A stretch of 64,000 bases of DNA from RHLJ01 sp965212165 (GCA_965212165.1 OZ243096.1:3038001-3102000), one strand, 5' to 3'. Counted from the stretch's first letter, positions 47,105 to 55,754 are shown. Numbers and translations: made by a program. The notes: generated by a model from the sequence alone, not told the origin.

Positions 47105-47617
47105 ATGAATGATTTTAAACAACCACCCAAGATTCAGGGGCAGGATTCCATCCTTATTGACAAGCCTATTTCGAATCTATGGCCACTTATCCATGACTCT
47201 ATGAAAATGGAGCTCTGGGGCCCTCCTATTCAAAAGGTGGAAGTTGAATTATTACCCGATCAGATATCAGAGGGTGCCGGTTCCAAGAGAAAGGTATACG
47301 CAAAATTTAATGAGAAGCGACAAGGTTGGTATCAGGAAGTGCGTACCCACCAGGAAGATGATAAGAGCATTACATTTAAAATTTACGAAGACAGTTTTGG
47401 CATGGATAAGATGTTAGATGATGTTGGAGGAAAAATCGAACTCAAAGAGGTTGCATCAAATAAAACAGAGTTTGTTTTCACTTTCTATCATCGCCCAAAG
47501 AACATACTGGCAAGGTTGATGAACCCATTGATCAAGATTGACCTGAAAAAGAATAGACTTAGAGCACTAGCATCAATCAAAAGCTTCGTTGAGACTGGTA
47601 CCGCCATAAAAAATTAA
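47105..47617 (+). CDS. SRPBCC-family protein
   Basis: 170 residues from ATG 47105; the open frame extends to 47018 but that part overlaps the SnoaL gene, and the START-like fold begins here. Contains ISNLWPLIHDSMKMELWG and a long C-terminal helix after KNILARLMNPLI, as in polyketide cyclase/ligand-binding SRPBCC proteins. Cotranscribed with the SnoaL-like gene. A hydrophobic-ligand role is inferred. Confidence 0.8.
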   Translation: MNDFKQPPKIQGQDSILIDKPISNLWPLIHDSMKMELWGPPIQKVEVELLPDQISEGAGSKRKVYAKFNEKRQGWYQEVRTHQEDDKSITFKIYEDSFGMDKMLDDVGGKIELKEVASNKTEFVFTFYHRPKNILARLMNPLIKIDLKKNRLRALASIKSFVETGTAIKN

Positions 47618-47707
47618 ATTGATGACCTTTTCCGGAAAAATAATTTTTTATACTGATAAACAGCAAATCTCCAGAAAAAAAACAATTAAAAATGCTGATC
47701 ATATAGA

Positions 47708-48040
47708 ATGAAAATATTAAGAATAGTACTTATTGCAATCATTACCGCCTTAGGAATCGCTGCTGGTAGCACCAAGGTTATGCTATTGCCTGAGGAAGTG
47801 GCATTCTTTGTTAAAATGGGGCTGAATGAAACTATGTTGATTTTATTCGGCTCATTTCAGTTGATCAGTGCTATACTTTTTATCATTCCTAAAACACGCA
47901 AAACGGGAGCTTACATCTTAGCCTTTACGTTTGGTGTATCCTCTATTATGATATTTTTCACTGGAGACATTGCTTTTGGGTTATTTTCTCTTCTACCAAT
48001 TACACTCATTTTATTCTTATTAAAACTAAAACAGAGATAA
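47708..48040 (+). CDS. DoxX-like four-helix membrane protein
   Basis: 110 residues with four membrane spans, and the Gly-x-x-Lys and KMGLNETMLILFGSFQL pattern of the DoxX/DoxD-like family. Member of the HxlR-adjacent cluster; 3 bp before the TfoX-N gene. Such proteins often appear in oxidative or thiol-stress operons. Confidence 0.75.
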   Translation: MKILRIVLIAIITALGIAAGSTKVMLLPEEVAFFVKMGLNETMLILFGSFQLISAILFIIPKTRKTGAYILAFTFGVSSIMIFFTGDIAFGLFSLLPITLILFLLKLKQR

Positions 48041-48043
48041 ATC

Positions 48044-48382
48044 ATGGCTTATAATGAACATCTGGCGGATAGAATTCGAGACCGTTTAGGTTCTGACATC
48101 ATCACCGATGAAAAAAAGATGATGGGCGGGCTCATTTTTATGGTCAATGATAAAATGTGCATGGGACTTGATATAAATAAAAAAACAAACCTGGATCGAT
48201 TAATGGTCAGGGTTGGTAAAGTAAATCATGATCAATTGGTGTTTACCAAGGGAAGTCAGGAAATGAATTTCACCGGAAAGGTTAAAAGAGGATTTCTTTT
48301 TATCGCCCCTGAAGGTTTTGACCATGACGAAGACCTTGATTTCTGGGTGGAGAAAGCTTTGGAATTCAATAAATCTAATTAA
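48044..48382 (+). CDS. TfoX/Sxy N-terminal domain protein
   Basis: 112 residues, single TfoX_N domain (KKMMGGLIFMVNDKMCMG, LDFWVEKALEFN). The C-terminal TfoX domain is missing, as in many short family members, so a role in competence cannot be assumed. Last gene of the HxlR-adjacent set and followed by a bidirectional terminator shared with tRNA-Asn. Confidence 0.85.
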   Translation: MAYNEHLADRIRDRLGSDIITDEKKMMGGLIFMVNDKMCMGLDINKKTNLDRLMVRVGKVNHDQLVFTKGSQEMNFTGKVKRGFLFIAPEGFDHDEDLDFWVEKALEFNKSN

Positions 48383-48400
48383 ATAGTAATCCAGAAATAA

Positions 48401-48435
48401 AAAAAACCTCAAATCAATTAAGACTTGAGGCTTTT
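48401..48435. terminator. Bidirectional terminator between TfoX-N gene and tRNA-Asn
   Basis: Stem CCTCAA/TTGAGG with T-runs on both strands (AAAAAA at 48401-48406 and TTTT at 48432-48435). Serves the plus-strand gene and the minus-strand tRNA. Confidence 0.8.
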
Positions 48436-48444
48436 GCTCCCCGG
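48428..48444. repeat. 17-bp tRNA-end sequence matching 30358-30374
   Basis: Second copy of AGGCTTTTGCTCCCCGG; 48437-48444 is the acceptor end of tRNA-Asn. Direct orientation relative to the 30.36 kb copy; possible attachment-site pair. Confidence 0.5.
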
Positions 48445-48508
48445 GTTGGATTTGAACCAACGACCGATCGGTTAACAGCCGATTGCTCTGCCACTGAGCT
48501 ACCGAGGA
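48437..48508 (-). tRNA. tRNA-Asn (anticodon GTT)
   Basis: 72 nt. Acceptor TCCTCGG pairs with CCGGGGA (one T-G pair); D-arm GCTC/GAGC; anticodon arm ATCGG-CTGTTAA-CCGAT with anticodon GTT; T-arm GTTGG-TTCAAAT-CCAAC; discriminator G. CCA is not encoded. Upstream (right) lies the 102-bp repeat that copies its 5' part. Confidence 0.95.
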
Positions 48509-48713
48509 ATATAATTGCATCATTGAAGATGCGGTTTCAATAAATAATCTTCTTTCGAAGCTAGTTAACAGCTCCCGAGAATTCGGGACTTGCCACTGAG
48601 CTACCGAGGAATATAATTGCATCATTGAAGATGCGGTTTCAATAAGTAATCTTCTTTCGAAGCTAGTTAACAGCTCCCGAGAATTCGGGACTTGCCACTG
48701 AGCTACCGAGGAA
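48491..48713 (-). repeat. 102-bp tandem repeat joining tRNA-Asn 5' part to four hairpins
   Basis: The 19-base tRNA-Asn 5' segment (CCACTGAGCTACCGAGGAA on the plus strand) occurs at 48491, 48593 and 48695, a period of 102 bp; the two complete units differ at one base (48544 vs 48646). Between tRNA pieces, read on the minus strand, lie TCCCGA-ATTC-TCGGGA, AGCT-GTTAACT-AGCT, CTTC-GAAA-GAAG and GCATC-TTCAAT-GATGC. Each unit keeps the anticodon-loop octamer CTGTTAAC. Either decayed tRNA genes of a former array or a structured RNA made with tRNA-Asn. Confidence 0.85.
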
Positions 48714-48777
48714 GATATTCCCTTCTAGAAGGGGCGACAAATATAACTAGAATGTTAAGCGACAGTCAATACTAATT

Positions 48778-49515
48778 TTAAGTTTTTTCATAAAAAACTT
48801 TCGCTAATACTAAACCCCTTGCTGGTGCAGTATACGTACGCTTTTCAGAATTTGGATTTTTGAGTACTTCATTGAAATCTGAAACTTCTATTTTCCCTTT
48901 ACCTACTTCAATCATAGTCCCTACTAATCGCCTAACCATATTTCTTAAAAATCGATTTGCACGTATTTTGAATATGATTTCTTCATTTAATTCTTCAATT
49001 TCAGCAGATGAAATAGTGCAAAGCGTAGTATAATTATCTTCATTGAATTTTGAGAATCCACTGAAATCAAACTCTCCCTTCAATAGTTCACAGCATTCTC
49101 TTATTGATTGAATATCAAAAGTGCTGTTTGGAAACCAAGATGTTCTATACAAAAGCGGTGAAAATTTCTTTAATATTGTGTATTCATATTCGCGATAACT
49201 TGCATCAAATCGTGCATGAAAATCTGAATCAACTTCTTGAATATCATGAATTTGAATCTCATCACCAATCAAGCCATTTACCCCAAATCTTAATTTCTCT
49301 GAATTGATATCATCTGGTAAATCAACATGTGCAACTTGCCCCTTTGCATGTACACCAGCATCAGTCCTTCCTTGTCCTATTAAGTCGATGGGTTGTTGAA
49401 GTATCTGAGAAAATGCTTTTTCAATCTCTTCTTCTACTGTTCTTGAATCTGGTTGTATTTGCCAGCCTGAGAAGTTAGTTCCATCATATTCTATGGTAAG
49501 TTTGTATCGAGGCAT
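48778..49515 (-). CDS. truA: tRNA pseudouridine(38-40) synthase
   Basis: 245 residues. TruA signatures: YDGTNFSGWQIQP and catalytic Asp52 in GRTDAGVHA, with FLRNMVRRLVG near the C-terminus. Converts uridines 38-40 of the anticodon arm to pseudouridine. Transcribed toward tRNA-Asn, 65 bp before the repeat array. Confidence 0.96.
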   Translation of the reverse strand: MPRYKLTIEYDGTNFSGWQIQPDSRTVEEEIEKAFSQILQQPIDLIGQGRTDAGVHAKGQVAHVDLPDDINSEKLRFGVNGLIGDEIQIHDIQEVDSDFHARFDASYREYEYTILKKFSPLLYRTSWFPNSTFDIQSIRECCELLKGEFDFSGFSKFNEDNYTTLCTISSAEIEELNEEIIFKIRANRFLRNMVRRLVGTMIEVGKGKIEVSDFNEVLKNPNSEKRTYTAPARGLVLAKVFYEKT

Positions 49516-49622
49516 TAAGTTATTGGCTTTTAATGGCGCAAAGTTAAATTATTATTGAATAAGAACCCTAGACTACTGAATTAATTTAACTTTTTAAACT
49601 TATCCCGATTATCGATATTAAA

Positions 49623-50909
49623 ATGAATGTCTATACATATCATTTCAAATCGAATATGCTAGATTCAACCAACGAAAGTAGTAGAACCGATCTTTTAATC
49701 GACATTGTTTCTCAAACAGGAAAAAACTTAGAAGATCAACTTAACTACGCTTTAGAGTCAACATGTACCTTACTTGGTTTAGAAATAGGAATCATTAGCA
49801 ATATTTATAGCAATACTTATACCATTGAGCATTTTTTCCCAGTAGGCATAAACATGTTTAAAGGTCAAAGGTTTGAGCTTGGAAACACCTATTGTAGTAT
49901 AACTTTAGATGCAGATGGTGTCTTTTCTGTTGATCATATGGGTAAGAGTGATTTCAATATGCACCCATGTTATGGAACATTCCATTTAGAAACATATATT
50001 GGAATTCCATTTGAAGTGGATGGAAATCTCTATGGTACTATTAATTTTTCGAGTTCTGAACCAAAGAAGGATGGGTTTAGTAAATCAGACCATCAACTTG
50101 TTACCTTACTTGGGAAATGGACCGGTGGGATTATTCAAAGACAAAAAGTTGAAAGAGAACTAGAGAAAGAAAAAGAACTTTATAAACTGATTTCTCAAAA
50201 TTCATCTGAGCTTATTTGTTTACATAATCCTAATGGAACATTTAAATTCGTTTCTGATTCATCAATTCACATTCTTGGCTATTTACCTGAAGAATTAGTA
50301 GGTAAAACTCCCTTTGATTTTATTCACCCATCAGATTTAAAAAAATCTGCCTTACCACAGTATCATAAAGCATTATCTGGGGAACCGGTTATGAATACCG
50401 AATTCCGTATGAAAAGAAAAAATGGAGAATATATCTGGATGAATTCTTCCGCCGAGCCTGTTATTTCACCAATGGGGCAAGTTATAAGTCTCCAAAGTAC
50501 ATCTAGAGATGTATCAGAAAAAAAGAGATTAGAAATACTTTTTAAAGAAACTCAAGCAATGGCCAGTGTTGGTGGATGGGAATATGATTTAAATTCTGGA
50601 AAACTATTTTGGACAGATGAAGTTTATCGAATCCATGATAAAGAAATTGGGGAAGAAGTATTTGTTGAAGAAGGTTTAAGCTTTTTTCCAGATGATTCAA
50701 AAATTAAACTAGAAGAAGCCATCCAACATACAATTCAAACAGCGGAAATGTATGATCTGGAACTTGATTTTATTTCAGCAAAAGGGATTAAAAAACGAGT
50801 TAGGGCAATTGGTAGAGCTGAAATAGCTAATGGTGAAGCCTATAAATTGCATGGTACTTTTCAAGAAATTTCTGAACTCAATAATGATCAGGATAATAAT
50901 TCAGTCTGA
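49623..50909 (+). CDS. GAF-PAS-PAS sensor protein without an output domain
   Basis: 428 residues. GAF domain (about 22-170, with TYCSITLDADGVF and GTINFSS), a short coiled coil, PAS1 (about 185-300, YLPEELVGKTPFDFIHPSD, SRDVSEKKRLE) and PAS2 (about 305-420, MASVGGWEYDLNSGKLFW). It stops after PAS2 with no kinase, GGDEF or HTH domain. Might have lost its kinase, or act as a sensor partner for a separate kinase such as the HisKA_2 protein at 42.4 kb, which is speculative. ATG 49656 is an alternative start. Confidence 0.85.
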   Translation: MNVYTYHFKSNMLDSTNESSRTDLLIDIVSQTGKNLEDQLNYALESTCTLLGLEIGIISNIYSNTYTIEHFFPVGINMFKGQRFELGNTYCSITLDADGVFSVDHMGKSDFNMHPCYGTFHLETYIGIPFEVDGNLYGTINFSSSEPKKDGFSKSDHQLVTLLGKWTGGIIQRQKVERELEKEKELYKLISQNSSELICLHNPNGTFKFVSDSSIHILGYLPEELVGKTPFDFIHPSDLKKSALPQYHKALSGEPVMNTEFRMKRKNGEYIWMNSSAEPVISPMGQVISLQSTSRDVSEKKRLEILFKETQAMASVGGWEYDLNSGKLFWTDEVYRIHDKEIGEEVFVEEGLSFFPDDSKIKLEEAIQHTIQTAEMYDLELDFISAKGIKKRVRAIGRAEIANGEAYKLHGTFQEISELNNDQDNNSV

Positions 50910-51030
50910 AGTTAGAAAAGGAAATAAACCTATGATTAACAACTAGCTGGTATTGAAGCAATTCCAATTATAGATGAGTAGTATTCACTCCAATGTTATG
51001 AGTTTTGAAATCAACCTGGACGCTTTTAAG

Positions 51031-51669
51031 TTAAAAATCAAATTTCAATCTCGCTGTAAAACCTGGTTGCCCAAATTCATTTAAGTATGATAGGCTAGCT
51101 TCGGGAACATTATCCCAAATCCTTCTTGCGCTTGTATAAGCACTAAGTGCACTAATCACTCTATTTGCTACCATTAATGTTATGATAGTTGGTAATTGGT
51201 TATCATTTTTATCTGCTCTTTCTCTCATATCCTGAAAGTGTAATCTATTATCTACTGTATCCCAATTCCATTGATTTTCAGAAATATCTAATAATAGATT
51301 ATCCCAGTTTCTAGAGCGCAGTTGATAATCATTATATGCATCAAAGTTATCATAATTAGCAACAGCTAATGCGAATTCACGGTCACGATTTGATAGCTTA
51401 GCACTTGCGCGACTTAAGGCAAAGGTTTCTAATTCAGATTGCAGATAATTACCTCGAACTTTTAGTCCTGTAAAAGAAAGAATCATAACTACATCAGCAG
51501 CAAGATGAAATTGACCTCGAGTCCAGTTTGTTTTATCAACGTAATGATGACCCCAACCTGGAACTACTAATGATCGAAGAAAAGCGCCTCGAGGAGTAGG
51601 ATATTCTAAAGTTGGCTCAAATTCTTGCGCAGATATTGTCAATGGAAGTAAAGCAAAAACACAAATCAT
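51031..51669 (-). CDS. DUF5683-like exported/membrane protein
   Basis: About 212 residues from ATG 51669. The frame is open to a TTG at 51735, but that part consists of an AT-rich AATTCAAAATTC-type repeat and may be untranslated; if translated it would add basic residues before the signal segment FALLPLTISAQ. Core motif PRGAFLRSLVVPGWGHHYVD resembles DUF5683, with one membrane span in DVVMILSFTGLKV. Follows ccmF on the same strand; role unknown. Confidence 0.7.
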   Translation of the reverse strand: MICVFALLPLTISAQEFEPTLEYPTPRGAFLRSLVVPGWGHHYVDKTNWTRGQFHLAADVVMILSFTGLKVRGNYLQSELETFALSRASAKLSNRDREFALAVANYDNFDAYNDYQLRSRNWDNLLLDISENQWNWDTVDNRLHFQDMRERADKNDNQLPTIITLMVANRVISALSAYTSARRIWDNVPEASLSYLNEFGQPGFTARLKFDF

Positions 51670-51738
51670 CAAATAATTCAAAATTTTGAATTTTGAATTA
51701 TGAATTAACACCTTTGTTTTTGTTTTGTATATCAAAGC

Positions 51739-54252
51739 TTATGATTCTTTGTTGTCTTCTTGCTTGTTTTTTTCTCTTCTCCAATGTCGAAAAATAGATA
51801 GGGTAAATCCTCCCATTAATAGGAACGTACCAGTCCAAACAACGGAGATAAATGGTTTCTTCTCAGCTACAACGAGCACCCAGTCTTCTTCGTATACTTC
51901 ATCTAGTCCTACAATACTTAATTCAATTGAACTACTCTCTGGCTTCACTTTACTAAATTGGAATGAAAGATTGTGGTTCGGAAGATTTACAGGGGGAGAC
52001 ATCACAAAGCTTTGACCTTCATCACTAAATACGGCAAATAGCGGTTCAATAATGATAACCTCTCCACTTGCTTCGTGAAAAACCTCAACTTGAGCTCTAA
52101 TCCCAATACTAGTATTTGGAGGAAGATTTGTGGTATCAGCTTGAATAAAGTTGATGAAGCTAAACTGAAAACCATCAACCTTTTTAGACTCTCCACGTTG
52201 GAATTCAATTATCTGAGCCTCAACTTGTGTTGAATCAGATGAACCAGATTGAAGTTGGTTTCGCTTATCAAGTTCATTATTTCTGTCTTCTATAAATGAA
52301 CTACCTGCTACATATAGGTATACATCACTTAATAGTCCAGTTCTCACATCAGGATCGACCGACCAGTTTACGTTTTCAGCATTTGAAGTAGTTAGCATTG
52401 GATATACTTCAGGATATAAATAGTACAGGAATTTACCTTCCAAATTATCAAATCTGATTTTATAGGTTTGCTGTCCCGGTCTGTTTTGATCTGATAAATC
52501 GTACCCTTCATAAGTCAATACATATTGATTATTGATAACCTTCGGTACATTCAATTTTAACTCAAGCATGTCTACCGTCTGGGAAACTTTGAACCCCTGT
52601 TCATCATTAATTTCTCCTCTTATCACTGCCGCATTATAGTTTTCAGTATTTTTGTCTAATAATGCACGGTTATAAGCACTTGATGCCAAAATACCTACGA
52701 GTAATAGCCCAAATCCAACATGAGTAAGTGCACCACCTATTAATTTTGGGTTTTGAATAGATAGCCTTCCTACAATCCAGGAATTACCTACTATGGCAAA
52801 AAATCCTGCAAATAAATAGAGCATGTAATATGCGTTGCGTACATCACCAATTACAACAGAAGCTACCGTTAATACCGAAGTAACTAATAGAGGATAAATT
52901 AATGCCGTAGCTAGAGTTTCTAGATCATATTTTTTCCAAAATAGATACTGACCAATAACGGTGAGAAATGCCATTATAATGGCAATAGGCATACTCCAAT
53001 CATTATAAAAGCTGATTTCGGGCGGAGTTGGATTGTCATTAAAAAGTAGCCCCAAAATTGGTGAACTTGTTCCAAGAATAATTACTAATCCAAGAACAAA
53101 TAGTAATACCGCACCTGTAAAAGTCATGAACTCACGACTCAATATCTTAGACTCTTTTTCTGGGGATGGAAGTTCTTTATATCTCCATGCAAACATCCCT
53201 AATCCTAATCCTGTTATTACTAACATGAATAACAAAAGCTGATTATAAAGACCTAAATCAACAAAACTATGAACAGATGAATCAGCAAGAATTCCTGATC
53301 TGGTTAGAAAGGTTTCATATACAATTGCGACGTAAGCAAGTATTGCAAAAATCAGCGATGACTTTTGAGCTATTGAACTTTTTCGCTGAATAATCATCGT
53401 ATGAATACCAGCAGTTCCTATTAACCAAGGAACTAATGATGCATTTTCTACTGGATCCCAAGCCCAAAACCCACCAAAAGAAAGTGTCACATACGCCCAG
53501 TATCCACCAAGAAAAATGGCGGTTAGTAAGGATAAATTCGCGCCTAGTGTCCACGGAAGAGCAGGACTAACCCAATCGTTATATTTTCTTTTCCATAGCG
53601 CAGCCATTGCAAAACAATATGGGATTGTCATCATAGCAAAGCCAACAAATAGAATTGGTGGATGTATCATCATCCATGGACTTTTCAATAAGTCATTTAA
53701 TCCTGTACCATCAGCTGGCACAAAGTCTGGGTTAGCTTGAATAAATGGAGCATTAGGCATTTCCTCTGCAATGGTTCTAAATGGAGAGGCACCTATGGTG
53801 ATATCTCCAAATTTCCATCCAAGAATCATGCTTAATAGAAAGAGTTGTGTTAAGCCAAGAAAGAATAATACTGGTGCTTTGTATGGTGCTCGAGTCCACT
53901 TCATTAAGCCGAGCCCTGCTAACCACGAAAATAGAATCCAAAGCATAAAGCTACCTTCTTGCCCTCCATAAAATGCAGACCAAATATACTTTGGCGACAA
54001 ATCTAAACTTGTATAATTAAATACATAGTAGTACTGAAATTGATGCTGAAAAAGTAGAATAACTAATACAACAGATGAAACAATTAGAAAAAAGCCTTTT
54101 AAAACGAATAACCAATTTCCAATTTTAAGCTTCTTATCATCATCATTTTTTGCGGCAATAAAGTAATAGACTAGCGATAGTAAACAAAAAAGGAAAGATA
54201 ACGATAAAAGTATCTTTCCTATGATTCCAGCTCCTGGACCAAGTTCTGCCAT
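51739..54252 (-). CDS. ccmF: Cytochrome c-type biogenesis protein CcmF
   Basis: 837 residues with about 15 membrane spans. Heme-handling WWD-type motif FGGFWAWDPVENASLVPW and flanking conserved His residues (PPILFVGFA, THVGFGLLL). The C-terminal third is a large periplasmic domain. In System I maturation CcmF receives heme from holo-CcmE and attaches it to apocytochrome c. Starts 3 bp after ccmE. Confidence 0.93.
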   Translation of the reverse strand: MAELGPGAGIIGKILLSLSFLFCLLSLVYYFIAAKNDDDKKLKIGNWLFVLKGFFLIVSSVVLVILLFQHQFQYYYVFNYTSLDLSPKYIWSAFYGGQEGSFMLWILFSWLAGLGLMKWTRAPYKAPVLFFLGLTQLFLLSMILGWKFGDITIGASPFRTIAEEMPNAPFIQANPDFVPADGTGLNDLLKSPWMMIHPPILFVGFAMMTIPYCFAMAALWKRKYNDWVSPALPWTLGANLSLLTAIFLGGYWAYVTLSFGGFWAWDPVENASLVPWLIGTAGIHTMIIQRKSSIAQKSSLIFAILAYVAIVYETFLTRSGILADSSVHSFVDLGLYNQLLLFMLVITGLGLGMFAWRYKELPSPEKESKILSREFMTFTGAVLLFVLGLVIILGTSSPILGLLFNDNPTPPEISFYNDWSMPIAIIMAFLTVIGQYLFWKKYDLETLATALIYPLLVTSVLTVASVVIGDVRNAYYMLYLFAGFFAIVGNSWIVGRLSIQNPKLIGGALTHVGFGLLLVGILASSAYNRALLDKNTENYNAAVIRGEINDEQGFKVSQTVDMLELKLNVPKVINNQYVLTYEGYDLSDQNRPGQQTYKIRFDNLEGKFLYYLYPEVYPMLTTSNAENVNWSVDPDVRTGLLSDVYLYVAGSSFIEDRNNELDKRNQLQSGSSDSTQVEAQIIEFQRGESKKVDGFQFSFINFIQADTTNLPPNTSIGIRAQVEVFHEASGEVIIIEPLFAVFSDEGQSFVMSPPVNLPNHNLSFQFSKVKPESSSIELSIVGLDEVYEEDWVLVVAEKKPFISVVWTGTFLLMGGFTLSIFRHWRREKNKQEDNKES

Positions 54253-54255
54253 ATG

Positions 54256-54651
54256 TTAGCTCTCTGATGCTTTTACGTATTCTGAAGGATCTGCACTATT
54301 ATATTTAGAAGGACATTTCATAAGCATTTCATTTGCATAAAATACATCATCCCTCATCTCTCCAATAACTACTAGACGATCTGCTTCCTCAAAGTTATTA
54401 GGTTTTGGACGTGGATAAATTACTTTTCTAACCATTCCTGACTCATCTTTCATAAAGAAAGTAAACTGCATAGTTTCTCTTGAAAAACCATATTCCTGAG
54501 TGTTATCCCAAGTTCCTGGAACGTGAGCTCCATTCATTTTTTCTGCAGTTTCAAAGTCGGTATAGGTACTTATACTTTCACCAAAATTATACATCAATAA
54601 TGATGTAAATGCTACGATGGCTACTATTCCAAGAATTACTTTAGGTTTCAT
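54256..54651 (-). CDS. ccmE: CcmE heme chaperone, CxxxY (Cys-type) variant
   Basis: 131 residues: one N-terminal membrane anchor, then the OB-fold CcmE domain (TFFMKDESG, RLVVIGEMRDDVF). In classical CcmE the heme is bound by His in a HxxxY motif; here the position is Cys113 in KCPSKY, giving CxxxY. Such Cys-type CcmE proteins occur in archaea and some sulfate reducers and mark the variant System I. Overlaps the small CcmD-like gene by four bases. Confidence 0.88.
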   Translation of the reverse strand: MKPKVILGIVAIVAFTSLLMYNFGESISTYTDFETAEKMNGAHVPGTWDNTQEYGFSRETMQFTFFMKDESGMVRKVIYPRPKPNNFEEADRLVVIGEMRDDVFYANEMLMKCPSKYNSADPSEYVKASES

Positions 54652-54887
54652 TCCTTTTCAGTTGAATTAATTTTTTCTTCCAATGACGATACTTTTGAGT
54701 CGACTCTAAATAAAAAGAACAGAAGAACGGCCCATATTATTAAGGTTACTCCAAGTACTACGAATATAAGATCGTTTGAATACATAAGTGATATAAATGC
54801 GTTGGTTTGCTCTAATTCCGCACCACTCCACTTATCTGAATAAGCTTGTGTAAGAGTATCAACGAGAGCAACAGATTCTTCTTGCAT
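54648..54887 (-). CDS. ccmD: CcmD-like small membrane protein
   Basis: 79 residues from ATG 54887 (a TTG precedes it). One membrane span (about 33-56) with an acidic periplasmic N-terminus and a charged coiled-coil tail, the plan of CcmD proteins. Identity comes mainly from position between ccmC and ccmE. Confidence 0.65.
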   Translation of the reverse strand: MQEESVALVDTLTQAYSDKWSGAELEQTNAFISLMYSNDLIFVVLGVTLIIWAVLLFFLFRVDSKVSSLEEKINSTEKE

Positions 54888-54910
54888 CAAATTCCTTTAA
54901 CGGTTTAAAT

Positions 54911-55567
54911 TTACAAATTTTCTACTCTTGATTTCACAGTATTATATCGATGTACGATATCATATAACCAGAAAGCAATAGCAATAAACCCAATCATCGC
55001 TGGGTACAAAATATACCTCAACTCAACAGCAGTTATTTCGCTAAATGCTGGATTTCCATCAGCACCAGGATGTAAACTTGTTAGCTGACGTGGTACAACG
55101 TATAAAAGAAACGGAACTGTAGTTACAGCAAAGATATTATAAACAGCTGAGATTTTCGCTCTTTTATCTTCATCATCAAAAGCAGACCTTAGTACAAAGT
55201 AAGCTACATAAATCATCATAGCTAAAGCAGCTAAATTCATTTTTGGCTCTGCAAACGTCCACCAAGTCCCCCAAGTGAATCGTGCCCAAAGCGAACCCGT
55301 TAATAATCCACAAACTCCAAATATCATACCCACTCTTGCTGCAGATTCAGCTTTTATATCAAACAAAGGATTTGGAGTGTTTAAATATCGAATACTATAT
55401 ACAAAGCTTACCGTAAACATAGAAAACATAGCCATCCACATTGGTACATGGAAAAAAATATTCCTAGCAGTTTCCTCAAGAATAGGGATTTGTGGTATTT
55501 GAATAAGAATCCCACCGGCGATAACAAGTGTCATCCATATGGCTACTATATACTTCCAGGTTTTCAA
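54911..55567 (-). CDS. ccmC: Heme exporter protein CcmC
   Basis: About 218 residues from TTG 55567; the frame is open to 55606, but both possible starts are TTG and only the nearer one gives a short N-terminus before the first span. Six membrane spans, conserved His in FFHVPMWM and in LTSLHPGA, and the WWD-type motif WGTWWTFAEPKMN. CcmC loads heme onto CcmE. ccmA and ccmB are not next to it. Divergent from the S9 peptidase gene. Confidence 0.9.
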   Translation of the reverse strand: MKTWKYIVAIWMTLVIAGGILIQIPQIPILEETARNIFFHVPMWMAMFSMFTVSFVYSIRYLNTPNPLFDIKAESAARVGMIFGVCGLLTGSLWARFTWGTWWTFAEPKMNLAALAMMIYVAYFVLRSAFDDEDKRAKISAVYNIFAVTTVPFLLYVVPRQLTSLHPGADGNPAFSEITAVELRYILYPAMIGFIAIAFWLYDIVHRYNTVKSRVENL

Positions 55568-55661
55568 GATATTCTGAATTATAAACAGTTGATTTGAACA
55601 CAGCAAAGATACGAAATCCTATCCAAGTTTTCGGAATACAATTGGTAAACAAGTATAAGTT

Positions 55662-55677
55662 CTTACATCTTATAACA
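55662..55677 (+). promoter_or_regulatory. Upstream element shared by both S9 peptidase genes (copy 1)
   Basis: CTTACATCTTATAACA, identical to 58122-58137, 93 bp before the first S9 start. Identical sequence at near-identical spacing suggests a promoter or regulatory site copied with the gene. Confidence 0.65.
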
Positions 55678-55754
55678 GCTTTTCGAAAATTCCCCCTTTT
55701 AAAATAGAAGCAAAACCCATTTATTCCGTTTTACTTAACTAACTATATCAAAAA

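Noticed and set aside
48200..48625. Minus-strand 141-residue open frame (containing SSVAQWQSNRLL)
   Set aside because: It is a translation of tRNA-Asn and its repeat; this peptide is a well-known false product of tRNA regions.
51664..51700. AATTCAAAATTC-type AT-rich repeat as a regulatory site
   Set aside because: Low-complexity sequence of a kind frequent in AT-rich spacers; used only to question the upstream start of the DUF5683-like gene.
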